Origin: Hevea brasiliensis
Lineage: Eukaryota; Streptophyta; Magnoliopsida; Malpighiales; Euphorbiaceae
NCBI RefSeq assembly: GCF_030052815.1
Contig: NC_079504.1
Coordinates: 87,154,250-87,218,249, forward strand
Reading direction: 5' to 3'
Length of the DNA stretch: 64,000 nt
Each line of letters begins with the position of its first letter. The stretch's first letter is position 1. Positions 35,581 through 46,731 of this stretch are shown here, one piece after another. The notes beneath the pieces are model-generated. The model was not told where the DNA came from. It saw only the letters and a program-made list of their open reading frames with translations, and searched no databases. Position numbers and translations under genes: made by a program.

Positions 35581-38525
35581 TGTGACACCCCTTACCCGTG
35601 TACAGTATACCCGAGTAAGTAATGCCACACGGTGTACCGGCACATTCTAATATACCTTAATTAATTTATACCATGCTTGTGAATATAATTTATGAAATAT
35701 AATTTATTTTAGCCATTTATCAAAAGTATTATTTATTTGAGGTTCCGAAGATTTTAAAGAAAATTCGGCGGAGTACTGGCTAAAAATGGAGAAAACAGTT
35801 CTTCGGAACCTGTTAAAAACACTTCCAATATTTGTATTCCATCATCTCAAACTCCAATATCCAAAATCTCAACAATATTTCTCAATTTCAGTTCTCAATA
35901 ACCTTGTCATTTCTCAAACATCCATTTCTCATATACAAGCAATAAATAAATGCTCAAATTTTGCATTCATAGTCATAACTTTCATTATTTACATGAACAT
36001 CAAAATATATTACATAAGTTCAAATACATATGAGAAAGTAAAAATTTGCTACAAAATATCAAAATGACACCTAGTGTCCTACCAATGCACTACAGAAGTT
36101 GAGGTGACAAGGACACTGTGCAGAACTGCAGGATGGACTCACCCAGTCTGTGGTCTACTGGGCTCACGATCGGGATCTCCAGTACCTACGCGTGGCAAAA
36201 GCAACGCGCTAAGCAATAATGCTTAGTGGTGCAATAATATAATAAAAGAAAATAGCAAGAAAATAAATGTGTATAGAATGTGTATGCTTTCTTTGTTTGG
36301 TGTTGGTATATTCATTTTTATCATTAACTTTGTTCACTTTTATTCATTTGGTTGCCCCAAGTAACCTACACTAGACGATCGGATCGATAACGGGTAACCG
36401 CACTGGGTACCTAGTACTCGGCCGTCACACCATCGGTCACATATGCATCTCCGGTGTGCAACAGCTAACAAGTAAATAATATCAGGCACAAGGCCAAGTC
36501 TCAATACCAAGTCAGAATGGCTAAAAGCCATGAAATCACAAAATGGCATATCGCCATGTGCAGTACTGCTAAGTGAACCCTATTGGCATGCCAAACTATC
36601 CAAACCAATCTTGTTAGGTATACTAGGGCATTCGATACTTTAAAATTCTTCAATCTTTGAATTTCAAGTTTCGGTGTCACTATTCACCTTTTTGGTCAAC
36701 TAAAATGTTGACTTTTAGGTAGAAATTAGGTACATTGGTTTTGGCACTCCCAACATACCACATTTTGCTGTTTACACTTGTTGGGATTGGTCACATTTAC
36801 CATTTCTAACTTAAAACCAAGAGGGCAGAAAATTTCAGTTTTTGAGCCTAAGTTTATCGTTCCATTACACACTATTCTGATGGGAATTTGAAGAAATGAC
36901 AAACATGAAAGTTGTTCCTTATTTTGTCTAGTTGAATTTCCTTTTTTAAATCACTCCATTTGGAGTTTTGTAGCTCCAGATATGGCTCAAAAACCACAGC
37001 TGGCCGGATTGCCAATCTGCAGAATTGACCATATCTACAGTGAGTTATGGCCAAATGAACAGTTACTGTGCATTTGGTCAATTCTGCAGAATCAGTTGCA
37101 GGGTATCCGGATTGGGGCCAAGTTTTGGTCCTCTTGCTTTGGTCTTTTGGGCATGGTTTCTTCAGCAAAAATGTGCCATTATAAGCCTAGTTTCATGTCC
37201 AATTGGCCAAACACCAATTGGATCAACACAACAAAGTTATGGTCGTGTAATTGGACTGATTCTCGGTCCCATTCTCTGTGTCTTTAGGCAGCATAGTCAT
37301 TCTCTTTGCCAAGCCATTTTCCAGTCCAATTTATGGTCAACATACCTCAAATGGTCACTAATTGACCATTAAAATGTTTTCTAACCATTTCATAAGCCAA
37401 ATCAATTTTCACTCCCCAAAACCCTAGCTTCACATTATGTTTTCTACAAAATGCCTTAGTTAGCATACCAACTTATTATTCTTATGTTTATAAACTTCCA
37501 ACATGATTCTAGTTCACTTCAAGCTCATCAAAAACACTCCTTCCTATTCTTTCACTAGAGCAGCCGAAATTCATGTACACATACACATGAATTTTGTTCA
37601 TTTAAATGACATTTTCTTACTAAATTCAAGTTCCAATTCATGAAATTAAAGAGTTTTAGGTATATAGTGCTCTAACCTTGAATAGGGTAGATTTTTCCCA
37701 ACTCAAAACTTCACTTTCCTTCACTTTCTAGGCTGCCAAAAGGTTGTTTAAGGTTTGGGGTAAAATTTTAATGAAGATGGGTTAGGGTTTAGTGGTGGAA
37801 ACAAAGGAGAAATTAAGCTTGCTTGAGTGAACATCAATGGAGGGAGGAAGGAAGGGATTTCGGCTGGTTGTCCAAGGGAAGAAGATGAATTTGTTTTCTT
37901 CAATTTTCAGCCTCTTTATTTTGTTTTAAGTGAATTAGTTGTAAGGTGATTGGTGGACCATTTTAAATGACATCATAGTGATGTCATTTTTGCATTATTT
38001 TGCATTTTCTTTTCTTTCCTCCACTACTTATCTTCAATTAAATTTTTAGTAATATTTCTTCATATTTTATGTCATATTAATTATTTACTTAACTGGACAA
38101 GTCGGCCAAAAATCACCTCTGAAGGCGAAATAACCAAAATGCCCTCCGTTTGGCTTAACGGGTCAAAATTGTCTGTACCGATTGAAAAATTTTTCTAGGT
38201 ATTTTCTTGGCATTCTAATGCCATGGGAACCTCAATAACCCTTCTCTGGAGTCCCAAAAATTATTTTATGAATTTTTCCCTGTCTAGGGCTCCTCGTTTG
38301 GAGAACAGCAACTTCCCTCTGGTTACCCATCGCTAGGGCACCGGCTCGTTTAACTTGTTTGTATTTTATTTCTAAAATTTTTACTAAATTTTTCTTATCA
38401 ATATTTGAGTTAATTATGGTTCCTCAATTTAGTTTAAATATTTTTCCGGAAATTCTAGCTGTCCGAACCGACACCGGTCACCGGAACAGTAGGATGTACG
38501 GAGTAGTTACCGAGAGGGTGTTACA
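35581..38525 (-). mobile_element. Gyp-D 3' LTR
   Basis: TGTGACACCCCTTACCC.. to ..GGGTGTTACA in plus reading. It has no gene. Compared with the 5' LTR it lacks 137 bp between two copies of ATTGACCATATCTACAGT. A W-box-like inverted pair is at 36695-36712. Confidence 0.93.
36189..36226 (-). other. Paired hairpins in the Gyp-D 3' LTR
   Basis: CTAAGCA (36209-36215), loop ATAA and TGCTTAG (36220-36226) form a perfect stem. CGCGTGGC (36189-36196) and GCAACGCG (36201-36208) form the second, with one mismatch. The first stem is repeated at 43990-44007 in the other LTR. Confidence 0.7.
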
Positions 38526-38526
38526 A

Positions 38527-38540
38527 CTCTTCCCCTCTAA
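38527..38540 (-). other. Polypurine tract of Gyp-D
   Basis: TTAGAGGGGAAGAG on the minus strand, one base before the 3' LTR start. It primes plus-strand DNA synthesis. It is nearly identical to the tract at 33250-33260 in Gyp-E. Confidence 0.85.
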
Positions 38541-39069
38541 TTTAAATTTCGTCCTTGAAATTTACTTGATGCAAATAGTTGAGGGAACTGTTGCCTCATC
38601 GTCTCTTCACTTTCCCAAGTTGCCTCCTCGGTGTTGTGGTGCCTCCAAAGCACTTTCACCAGTGGAATCTGTTTGTTCCTCAACTCTTTCACTTCCCGAG
38701 CCAAGATCCGTAGAGGTTCTTCTTCATATGTCAAATCCGGTTGTATTTCAATTTCTTCTCTGGAGATGACATGTGAAGGATCTGAGCGGTATCTTCTGAG
38801 CATGGATACGTGAAACACATTGTGAATCTTGTCCAGCTCTGGTGGTAAAGCTAGCCTATAGGCCACTGGACCCACACGTTCGATGATTTCATATGGGCCA
38901 ATGAACCTAGGGCTCAACTTACCTTTCCTTCCAAACCTCAATACCTTCTTCCATGGTGACACCTTGAGGAACACTTTGTCGCCAACCACATATTCTATTT
39001 CTTTTCTCTTCAGGTCGGCATAAGATTTCTGTCTGTCTGAGGCAACCTTTAAGTTGGCTTTGATTGATT
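38537..39069 (-). pseudogene. Gyp-D integrase C-terminus with chromodomain-like tail
   Basis: The open frame 38989-38537 (150 aa) includes GDKVFLKVSPW, RFGRKGKLSPRFIGPYEI and PPELDKIHNVFHVSMLRRY, the integrase GPY/F-type module. The end PLVKVLWRHHNTEEATWE is the chromodomain-like signature that in chromoviruses is thought to guide insertion to particular chromatin. The upstream part to 39069 continues in the same sense (ASDRQKSYADLKRKEIEY) without its own start. The frame ends just before the polypurine tract. Confidence 0.88.
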
Positions 39070-39411
39070 TTACCTTCTCCTCACTGTTTCACTGTGCAGC
39101 CCTACCAGTTTGTCTTTGCCCAATTCAATCCAGCACACTGGAGTTCTACTTTTTCTCCCATACAGTGCTTCATATGGGGCCATTTGGATGCTAGCTTGGT
39201 AGCTATTGTTGTATGCAAATTCTGCCAGTGGGAGGTATCTATCCCAACTTCCCTCAAATTCAATGACACAACTCCTCAAAGATATCCTCAAGGACTCGAC
39301 ATATATTTCATGTTATTGTTATCATTTCATTCAATATTTTTATTAATTCAATTGGTTCAATTGTTTACGGATTACTCTTTAAGATTGCCCATACTTCAGA
39401 TGATGGAAAGA
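39070..39411 (-). pseudogene. Gyp-D integrase middle segment with a 74-bp AT-rich insert
   Basis: 39291-39070 reads RSCVIEFEGSWDRYLPLAEF and AYNNSYQASIQMAPYEALYG, the region after the catalytic Glu. Between it and the preceding frame, 39411-39369 shows a mutated HPQTDGQS-RVI block (HHLKYGQS then stop). An insert at 39295-39368 follows, beginning GTAAAC and ending TCGAG on the minus strand. The same insert at the same site is in Gyp-A (20991-21065) and Gyp-A4. Confidence 0.75.
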
Positions 39412-40480
39412 TCATCTGAAGTGGAGTTGTGTACCCAAGGACTCATGCAACTTCTTCCAAAATCTCGATGTGAACCTTGGGTCTCGATCAGATATGATGG
39501 AAAGTGGAATTTCATGCAGTCTAACTATCTCACTGATATACAATTCTGCTAACTTTTCCAGTGAGTAGTCAGTCCTAACTGGCAAAAAGTGTGCTGACTT
39601 GGTCAATCTATCCACTATTACCCATGCTGCATCATGTTTCTTCCGGGTGAGAGGTAGACCACTTACAAAATCCATGGTGACCCGATCCCATTTCCATTCA
39701 GGTATGCGTATAGGCTGTAGCAAACCTGATGGAACTTGATGTTCTGCTTTGACTTGCTGACATGTTAAGCATTTAGTCACATAGTCAGCTATGTCTTTCT
39801 TCATACCAGGCCACCAATACTGAAGCTTCAGATCATGATACATCTTTGTACTTCCTGGGTGCATAGCATATACACTAGTGTGTGCCTCTTTTAGAATATT
39901 GACCTTCAATTCCCCATCATCTGGTACACATAGCCTTCCTTTGTAATACAGACACCCATTTACCTTCACCTCATAATCAGTTGCTTTTCCTTCTGGGATT
40001 TTGCTCATAATGGCCGTTAATTTTCCATCTGCCATTTGCCCATCCAAAATCTGTAGCGAGTTTGGCCTCACTTGTAACTCAGCCAAAATAGCTCCATCTC
40101 GAATCAAAGTTAGACGGGCATTCAATGATCTCAAAGCTGTGATGGACTTTCTGCTCAAAGCATCAGCAACTACATTTGCCTTCCTAGGATGGTAGCCAAT
40201 TACATAGTCATAATCCTTCAGGAACTCAATCCATCGCCTCTGTCTAAGGTTGAGCTCCTTTTGGGTTGGCAAATATTTCAGGCTTTTGTGGTCTGTGTAA
40301 ATGTAGCACTTTTCACCATACAAGTAATGCCTCCATATCTTCAGTGCGAAGATAATTGCTGCAAGCTCTAGATCATGGGTAGGGTAGTTCTATTCATGTG
40401 GCCTTAGCTGTCTGGAAGCATAAGCGACCACCTTCCCCTCTTGCATCAGTACACACCCTAACCCATTATGAGAAGCATCA
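39412..40480 (-). pseudogene. Gyp-D RNase H and integrase N-terminal half
   Basis: The 303-aa open frame 40323-39412 begins in RNase H ([12 protein letters not shown] with catalytic Asp, [29 protein letters not shown]). It continues into the integrase zinc-binding domain (H..H in [13 protein letters not shown].. and CLTCQ) and the catalytic core (MDFVSGLP with first Asp, [25 protein letters not shown] with second Asp). The upstream part 40480-40324 holds the RNase H start ([13 protein letters not shown] region, [10 protein letters not shown]) with a stop near 40392. The frame is lost at 39412 before the catalytic Glu. Confidence 0.9.
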
Positions 40481-40804
40481 CTATAGACCACAAAGTCCTT
40501 TCACGTCTTGTTGTGTTAACACTGGCGCCTCTATCAACATAGCCTTCAACTTCTCAAAACTGGTCTGACACTTGTCATTCCAGTCAAATCTGACATTCTT
40601 GTGTAATAGCTTGGTCATTGGAGCAGCTATTAAGGAAAATCCCTTCACAAATCTTCTATAATACCCAGCTAGCCCCAAGAAGCTTCTAACCTCAGTGATA
40701 TTTCTGGGAGGCTTCCATTCCATCACTGCTTCTATTTTCTTGGGATCCACCCTAATCCCATCAGCTGACACTATGTGTCCAAGGAATGCAATCTCATTCA
40801 CCAA
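40481..40804 (-). pseudogene. Gyp-D reverse transcriptase thumb/connection
   Basis: The 107-aa frame reads [34 protein letters not shown] and [11 protein letters not shown], the standard gypsy RT end leading to RNase H. It is one frame away from the RT catalytic part: a small indel after ..KLSKCDFW near 40800 separates them. Confidence 0.9.
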
Positions 40805-42815
40805 AAGTCACACTTGGACAACTTAGCATCTGACTTCTTTTCCTTCAGGGTTTGCAGAACAATCCTCAAATGCTCATCATGTTCTTCACTGGTCTTAGAA
40901 TACACCAAAATATCATCAATAAAGACCACTACGAACCGATCTAAGTATGGATGGAAGATACGGTTCATAAGGTCCATGAATGCCGCTGGTGCATTTGTTA
41001 GGCCAAAGGGCATCACCAGAAACTCATAATGCCCATATCGGGTCCTGAATGCAGTCTTGGGCACATCTACATCCTTCACCCTCAACTGATGATACCCTGA
41101 TCTGAGATCAATCTTAGAAAATACTCCTGCTCCCTTCAGCTGATCAAACAGATCATCAATTCTAGGCAACGGATATTTGTTCTTCACAGTCACTTTATTC
41201 AACTGCCGGTAATCAATGCAAAGCCTCAAAGTCCCATCCTTCTTCTTCACAAACAGCACTGGAGCTCCCCATGGTGACACACTGGGGTGTATGAACCCCT
41301 TATCAAGCAACTCTTGCAACTGAGTCTTCAACTCCCTCAATTCAGTGGGTGCCATCCTATAAAGAGCAATGGAAATGGGTGCTGTACCCGACAGTGTCTC
41401 AATAGCAAATTCAACTTCCCTTTCTGGTGGCAAACCAGGCAATTCTTCAGGAAATACCTTTGAAAAGTCTCTCACTGTGGGTATATTACTCAGGTTTGGC
41501 TTAGCCTGCCTAGTATCCACCACATGTGCTAGGTAGGCTTCACAGCCTTTTCTCATCATTCTTCTTGCAACTGTGACTGAGATGACATTGGACAAGAAAT
41601 CTGTCCTTTCACCCATAACTGTAATCTCATTACCCTCAGGAGTTTTCAGAGAAATTCTCTTCAATTTGCAATCAACTATTTCCTGATGACGTGACAACCA
41701 GTCCATTCCCAAAATCACGTCAAACTCGTGGAAGGGCAACTCAATCAGGTCTGCCAAGAATTCATACCCCTGAATCCTTAACGGGCAACCCTTGTATACC
41801 TTGTTCACCACTACACTGCGGCCCAATGGATTAGTGACCAGAATGTCTTGGTCACTCTCCCCTATTAGTATCCCCCTTTCTACGGGTAAGTTGATGCAAA
41901 TGTAGGAATGAGTGGATCCTGGATCCACCAATGCATGCACAGGTGTAGTGTAAAGGTAGAACGTACCCCTGATGACGTCCGGGGCATCTTGCTCCTCCTG
42001 AGCTCTCAGGGCATAATTTCTTGCTGGTGGTCTGCTGTCAAGCCTCTCTGCTGGCTCAGATGCAGGCCTCTGTGATGGTCCAACAGCCTCAGATTTACCA
42101 GATTTTCTACCTCTCTGTGGTGCAGGAGCAGGTCTGTCTGCTTGTGTTGGAGCAGCTGTAGTAGTTCTGCGTGGACAGTTCCTTAACTGATGCTCTGTTG
42201 ACCCACACCTCAAGCAGGCACCAGTTACTCTCCAACACTCCCCCTTGTGCCATTTCAGATAGTGTGGACACGCAGAAGTTGCTGGGGCTGGTCCCCTGAA
42301 CCCCATCCCTGGAGAGCTGCCCACTAATGGTGTGGACTGACCTCTCCTAGGGGTATACTGTGGCCTGGGCCCCTGAGATTGACCCTGACCTTGTGGCTGA
42401 GCTGAACTCTGTGCAGGTGGACCCTTGAACTTCTTCCCAAATGCAGGAGCTGAACTAGACTGACCTGGGCCCCTCTTCTGCTGTCTCTCTCTTCTAGTCT
42501 GCTCACTGATTCTTACTTTTTCAACTTTTATTGCAGCTTCCACTAACTTGGTAAATTCTGTGATTCCTAAGGCAGTGAGCTGGATCTTGATGTTGTCATT
42601 TAGTCCCTCTTCAAATCTCTTACACCTTTCAGCTTCATTAGGGACTATCTCCCTTCCGTAGCTGCTTAATCGAACAAATTCCTTCTCATATTCGGCCACT
42701 GACAGCTGTCTCTGCCTCAGGTTAATAAACTCTTTTCTTCTCTCTTCCAGGTATACAGTACCTACATATTTCTTCTTGAATTCAGAGAGAAAGAAGTCCC
42801 AAGTTCTGACTTACT
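40798..42815 (-). pseudogene. gag-pol: Gyp-D gag (C-terminal half), protease and reverse transcriptase, one long open frame
   Basis: The frame is open for about 670 codons after a TAA at about 42813. Gag matrix/capsid end: [34 protein letters not shown]. Knuckle [14 protein letters not shown] (C-x2-C-x4-H-x4-C) lies near codon 165 counted from the GTG codon at 42699. Protease: [14 protein letters not shown] with the Asp-Pro-Gly-Ser form of the active site, and [63 protein letters not shown] and the catalytic [10 protein letters not shown]. All key RT motifs are intact, so a recent loss of activity is likely. Gag and pol are fused, as in Tekay/Del elements (known for the group). Confidence 0.93.
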
Positions 42816-43234
42816 GCACTTCACTGGACACAGTGTCCCACCACTCATATGCATCGTCTTGCAGCAAAGATATGGCAGCTTCCAGGTTTTGCTCTGGAGT
42901 GCAGTGGAGTTGTTTTAGGACTCTGCCTGTTCTGTTCAACCAATTTTAGGCTGCAACAGAGTCATCTTCTCTCTTACCGAAAAAGTCCACTGCTCCAAAC
43001 TTTCTTAGCCTTTCCAGGTGTGATTTCTGCTGTGGAGCTGGTGGGGGTGGTGGTGGTGCTGGCATTACCCCAGCCATTTGTCTAAAGAAGTCGGCCATTT
43101 GTTAGAACATGGCCTGTGGAGGCCGAAAGGTGCTCGCTTGAGTGGCGAGCGATTCTCTCATACGCCCGGCCTCACTGCGGTGGAGCATGACTCTCCACTT
43201 CCTCCTCAACAGCTCTTTGAGATGAAGGGTCCAT
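42816..43234 (-). pseudogene. gag: Gyp-D gag N-terminus
   Basis: The ATG at 43234 begins MDPSSQRAVEEEVESHAPP, matching the gag start of Gyp-E at 47508. Stops follow at about 43175 and 42942. Recognisable stretches are MADFFRQMAGVMPAPPPP, LRKFGAVDFFGKREDD, NWLNRTGRVLKQLHC and AYEWWDTVSSEVQ. The last stop at about 42813 separates it from the long open frame. Start chosen by homology with Gyp-E. Confidence 0.85.
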
Positions 43235-43344
43235 ATCCTATTCAAATTAACAAAAACAAACAGATCTGCATTAGTGTCACCTCGACTCTTACAAATGCAA
43301 TGCATGGTATGGACTCAATCTAGGCCCAGAAACGCCTAAACCGT

Positions 43345-43356
43345 GCTCTGATACCA
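43345..43356 (-). other. Primer-binding site of Gyp-D
   Basis: TGGTATCAGAGC on the minus strand, five bases from the 5' LTR end, complementary to initiator tRNA-Met. Confidence 0.92.
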
Positions 43357-43361
43357 CTAAA

Positions 43362-46300
43362 TGTGACACCTCTTACCCGTGTACAGTATACCCGAGTAAG
43401 TAATGCCACACGGTGTACCGGCACATTCTAATATATCTTAATTAATTTATACCATGCTTGTGAATATAATTTATGAAATATAATTTATTTTAGCCATTTA
43501 TCAAAAGTATTATTTATTTGAGGTTCCGAAGATTTTAAAGAAAATCCGGCGGAGTACCAGCTAAAAATGGAGAAAACAGTTCTTCGGAACCTGTTAAAAA
43601 CACTTCCAATATTTGTATTCCATCATCTCAAACTCCAATATCCAAAATCTCAACAATATTTCTCAATTTCAGTTCTCAATAACCTTGTCATTTCTCAAAC
43701 ATCCATTTCTCATATACAAGCAATAAATAAATGCTCAAATTTTGCATTCATAGTTATAACTTTCATTATTTACATGAACATCAAAATATATTACGTAAGT
43801 TCAAATACATATGAGAAAGTAAAAATTTGCTACAAAATATCAAAATGACACCTAGTGTCCTACCAATGCACTGCAGAAGTTGAGGTGACAAGGACACTGT
43901 GCAGAACTGCAGGATGGACTCACCCAGTCTGTGGTCTACTGGGCTCACGATCGGGATCTCCAGTATTCTGGCGTGGCAAAAGCAACGCGCTAAGCAATAA
44001 TGCTTAGTGGTGCAATAATATAATAAAAGAAAATAGAAAGAAAATAAATGTGTATAGAATGTGTATGCTTTCTTTGTTTGGTGTTGGTATATTCATTTTT
44101 ATCATTAACTTTGTTCACTTTTATTCATTTGGTTGCCCCAAGTAACCTACACTAGACGCCTGGATCGATAACGGTAAATCGCCTTTGGGTACCTAGTACC
44201 TCGGGCCGTCACACCATCGGTCACATATGCATCTCCCGGTGTGCAACAGAACAGCTAACAAGCTATAAATAATATCAGGCACAAGGCCAAGTCTCAATAC
44301 AAAGTCAGAAAGGCTAAAAGCCATGAAATCACAGAATGGCATATCGCCATGTGCAGTATTGCTAACTGAACCCTATTGGCATGCCAAACTATCCAAACCA
44401 ATCTTGTTAGGTATACTAGGGCATTCGATACTTTAAAATTCTTCAATCTTTGAATTTCAAGTTTCGGTGTCACTATTCACCTCTTTGGTCAACTAAAATG
44501 TTGACTTTTAGGTAGAAATTAGGTACATTGGTTTTGGCACTCCCAACATACCACATTTTGCTGTTTACACTTGTTGGGATTGGTCACATTTACCATTTCT
44601 AACTTAAAACCAAGAGGGCAGAAAATTTCAGTTTTTGAGCCTAAGTTTACTGTTCCATTACACACTGTTACAGTGGGAATTTGAAGAAATGACAAACATG
44701 AAAGTTGTTCCTTATTTTGTCTAGTTGAATTTCCTTTTTTGAATCACTCCATTTGGGGTTTTGTAGCTCCAGATATGGCTCAAAAACCACAGCTGGCCGG
44801 ATTGCCAATCTGCAGAATTGACCATATCTACAGTAACATGAACAGTGATTGTGATTGCATTTTTGAATTGGTTCTGGCCATAATTTGGGGTAGGTTTCTT
44901 CATTAAAGTTGTTTTTCTATGTCTTAACTTGTTGCTGTAAACATTTCAGGTCAATTGACCATATCTACAGTGAGTTATGGCCAAATGAACAGTGTTACTG
45001 TTCATTTGGTCAATTCTGCAGAATCAGTTGTAGGGTATCCGGATTGGGGCCAAGTTTTGGTCCTCTTGCTTTGGTCTTTTGGGCATGGTTTCTTCAGCAA
45101 AAATGTGCCATTATAAGCGTAGTTTCATGTCCAATTGGCCAAACACCAATTGGATCAACAAAGCCAAAGTTATGGCTGTGTAATTGGACTGGATTCTCAG
45201 TCCCCATTCTGCTATCTTTAGGCAGCATAGTCATTCTCTTTGCCAAGCCATTTTTCAGTCCAATTTATGGTCAACATACCTCAAATGGTCACTAATTGAC
45301 CATTAAAATGTTCTCTAACCATTTCATAAGCCAAATCAATTTTCACTCCCCAAAACCCTAGCTTCACATTATGTTTTCTACAAAATGCCTTAGTTAGCAT
45401 ACCAACTTATTATTCTTATGTTTATAAACTTCCAACATGATTCTAGTTCACTTCAAGCTCATAAAAAACACTCCTTCCTATTCTTTCACTAGGGCAGCCG
45501 AAATTCATGTACACATACACATGAATTTTGTTCATTTAAATGACATTTTCTTACTAAATTCAAGTTCCAATTCATGAAATTAAAGAGTTTTAGGTATATA
45601 GTGCACTAACCTTGAATAGGGCAGATTTTTCCCAACTCAAAACTTCACTTTCCTTCACTTTCTAGGCTGCCAAAAGGTTGTTTAAGGTGTGGGGTAAAAT
45701 TTTAATGAAGATGGGTTAGGGTTTAGTGGTGGAAACAAAGGAGAAATTAAGCTTGCTTGAGTGAACATCAATGGAGGGAGGAAGGAAGGGATTTCAGCTG
45801 GTTGTCCAAGGGAAGAAGATGAATTTGTTTTCTTCAATATTCAGCCTCTTTATTTTGTTTTAAGTGAATTAGTTGTAAGGTGATTGGTGGACCATTTTAA
45901 ATGACATCATAGTGATGTCATTATTGCATTATTTTGCATTTTCTTTTATTTCCTCCACTACTTATCTTCAATTAAATTTTTAGTAATGTTTCTTCATATT
46001 TTATGTCATATTAATTATTTACTTAACTGGACAAGTCGGCCAAAAATCACCTCTGAAGGTGAAATGACCAAAATGCCCTCCGTTTGCATTAACGAGTCAA
46101 AATTGTCTGTACCGATCGAAAAATTTTTCTATGTATTTTCTTGGCATTCTAATGCCATGGGAACCTCAATAACCCTTCTCTGGAGTCCCAAAAATTATTT
46201 TATGAATTTTTCCTCGGGCCTAGGGCTCCTCGTTGCGAGAACCGCAACTTCCCTCTGGTTACCCATCGCTAGGGCACCGGCTCGTTTAACTTGTTTGTAT

Positions 46301-46461
46301 TTTATTTCTAAAATTTTTACTAAATTTTTCTTATCAATATTTGAGTTAATTATGGTTCCTCACTTTAGTTTAAATATTTTTCCGGACATTCTAGCTATCC
46401 GGACCGACACCGATCACCGAAACAGTAAGATGTACGGAGTAGTTACCGGGAGGGTGTTACA
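43362..46461 (-). mobile_element. Gyp-D 5' LTR
   Basis: This 3,100-bp partner of the LTR at 35581-38525 carries an extra 137-bp segment at 44817-44953, bounded by direct repeats. The W-box-like pair is at 44488-44505 and the hairpin at 43990-44007. No gene is present. Confidence 0.93.
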
Positions 46462-46709
46462 CCGATGGTGTGATGGCCTGAGGCACTTGGTACCCAGTGC
46501 TAGTTTACCCATTTTTCCAGTCTAGTCAACTGGTATAGGTTACTTGCGCAATCAAGATAAATCTTGATAAATTTTAATCAAACAATTGATATAAAAAGTA
46601 CTAAATTAATAATACTACAAATAATTACCAAAAACTGGTCCGTATGAAAGACTTGCATACACTCTGCATGTTTACTTCATTTTAATTCTTTTTATTTTAT
46701 TATTGGCAC

Positions 46710-46731
46710 CACTAAGCAGTACTGCTTAGTG
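46710..46731 (+). other. Perfect 22-bp palindrome (hairpin) in the Gyp-E LTR
   Basis: CACTAAGCAGT followed directly by its reverse complement, then GCGTTGCTTTTGCC(A)TGCG, which folds as the second hairpin. TTGGCACCA before it matches the flank seen in A, C and D LTRs. Confidence 0.8.

Larger units (their letters stand above)
35581..46461 (-). mobile_element. Gyp-D: complete Ty3/gypsy element (Tekay/Del-like chromovirus)
   Basis: This is a 10,881-bp element with LTRs of 2,945 bp (35581-38525) and 3,100 bp (43362-46461). It has a PBS for initiator tRNA-Met (43345-43356) and a PPT (38527-38540), and a perfect 5-bp target duplication CCGAT (35576-35580 and 46462-46466). The gag-protease-RT-RNase H-integrase order with a chromodomain-like tail, and long LTRs, fit the Tekay/Del group (inference). 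The two LTRs look only a few percent different, so this is one of the younger insertions. Its pol is nearly readable but has several stops and shifts. Confidence 0.95.

Noticed and set aside
38104..38134. Conserved block CAAAAATCACCTCTGAAGGCG in the D LTRs as a coding remnant
   Set aside because: It is conserved at the same place in several LTRs with stops in all frames, so it is LTR regulatory or structural sequence and not a gene.
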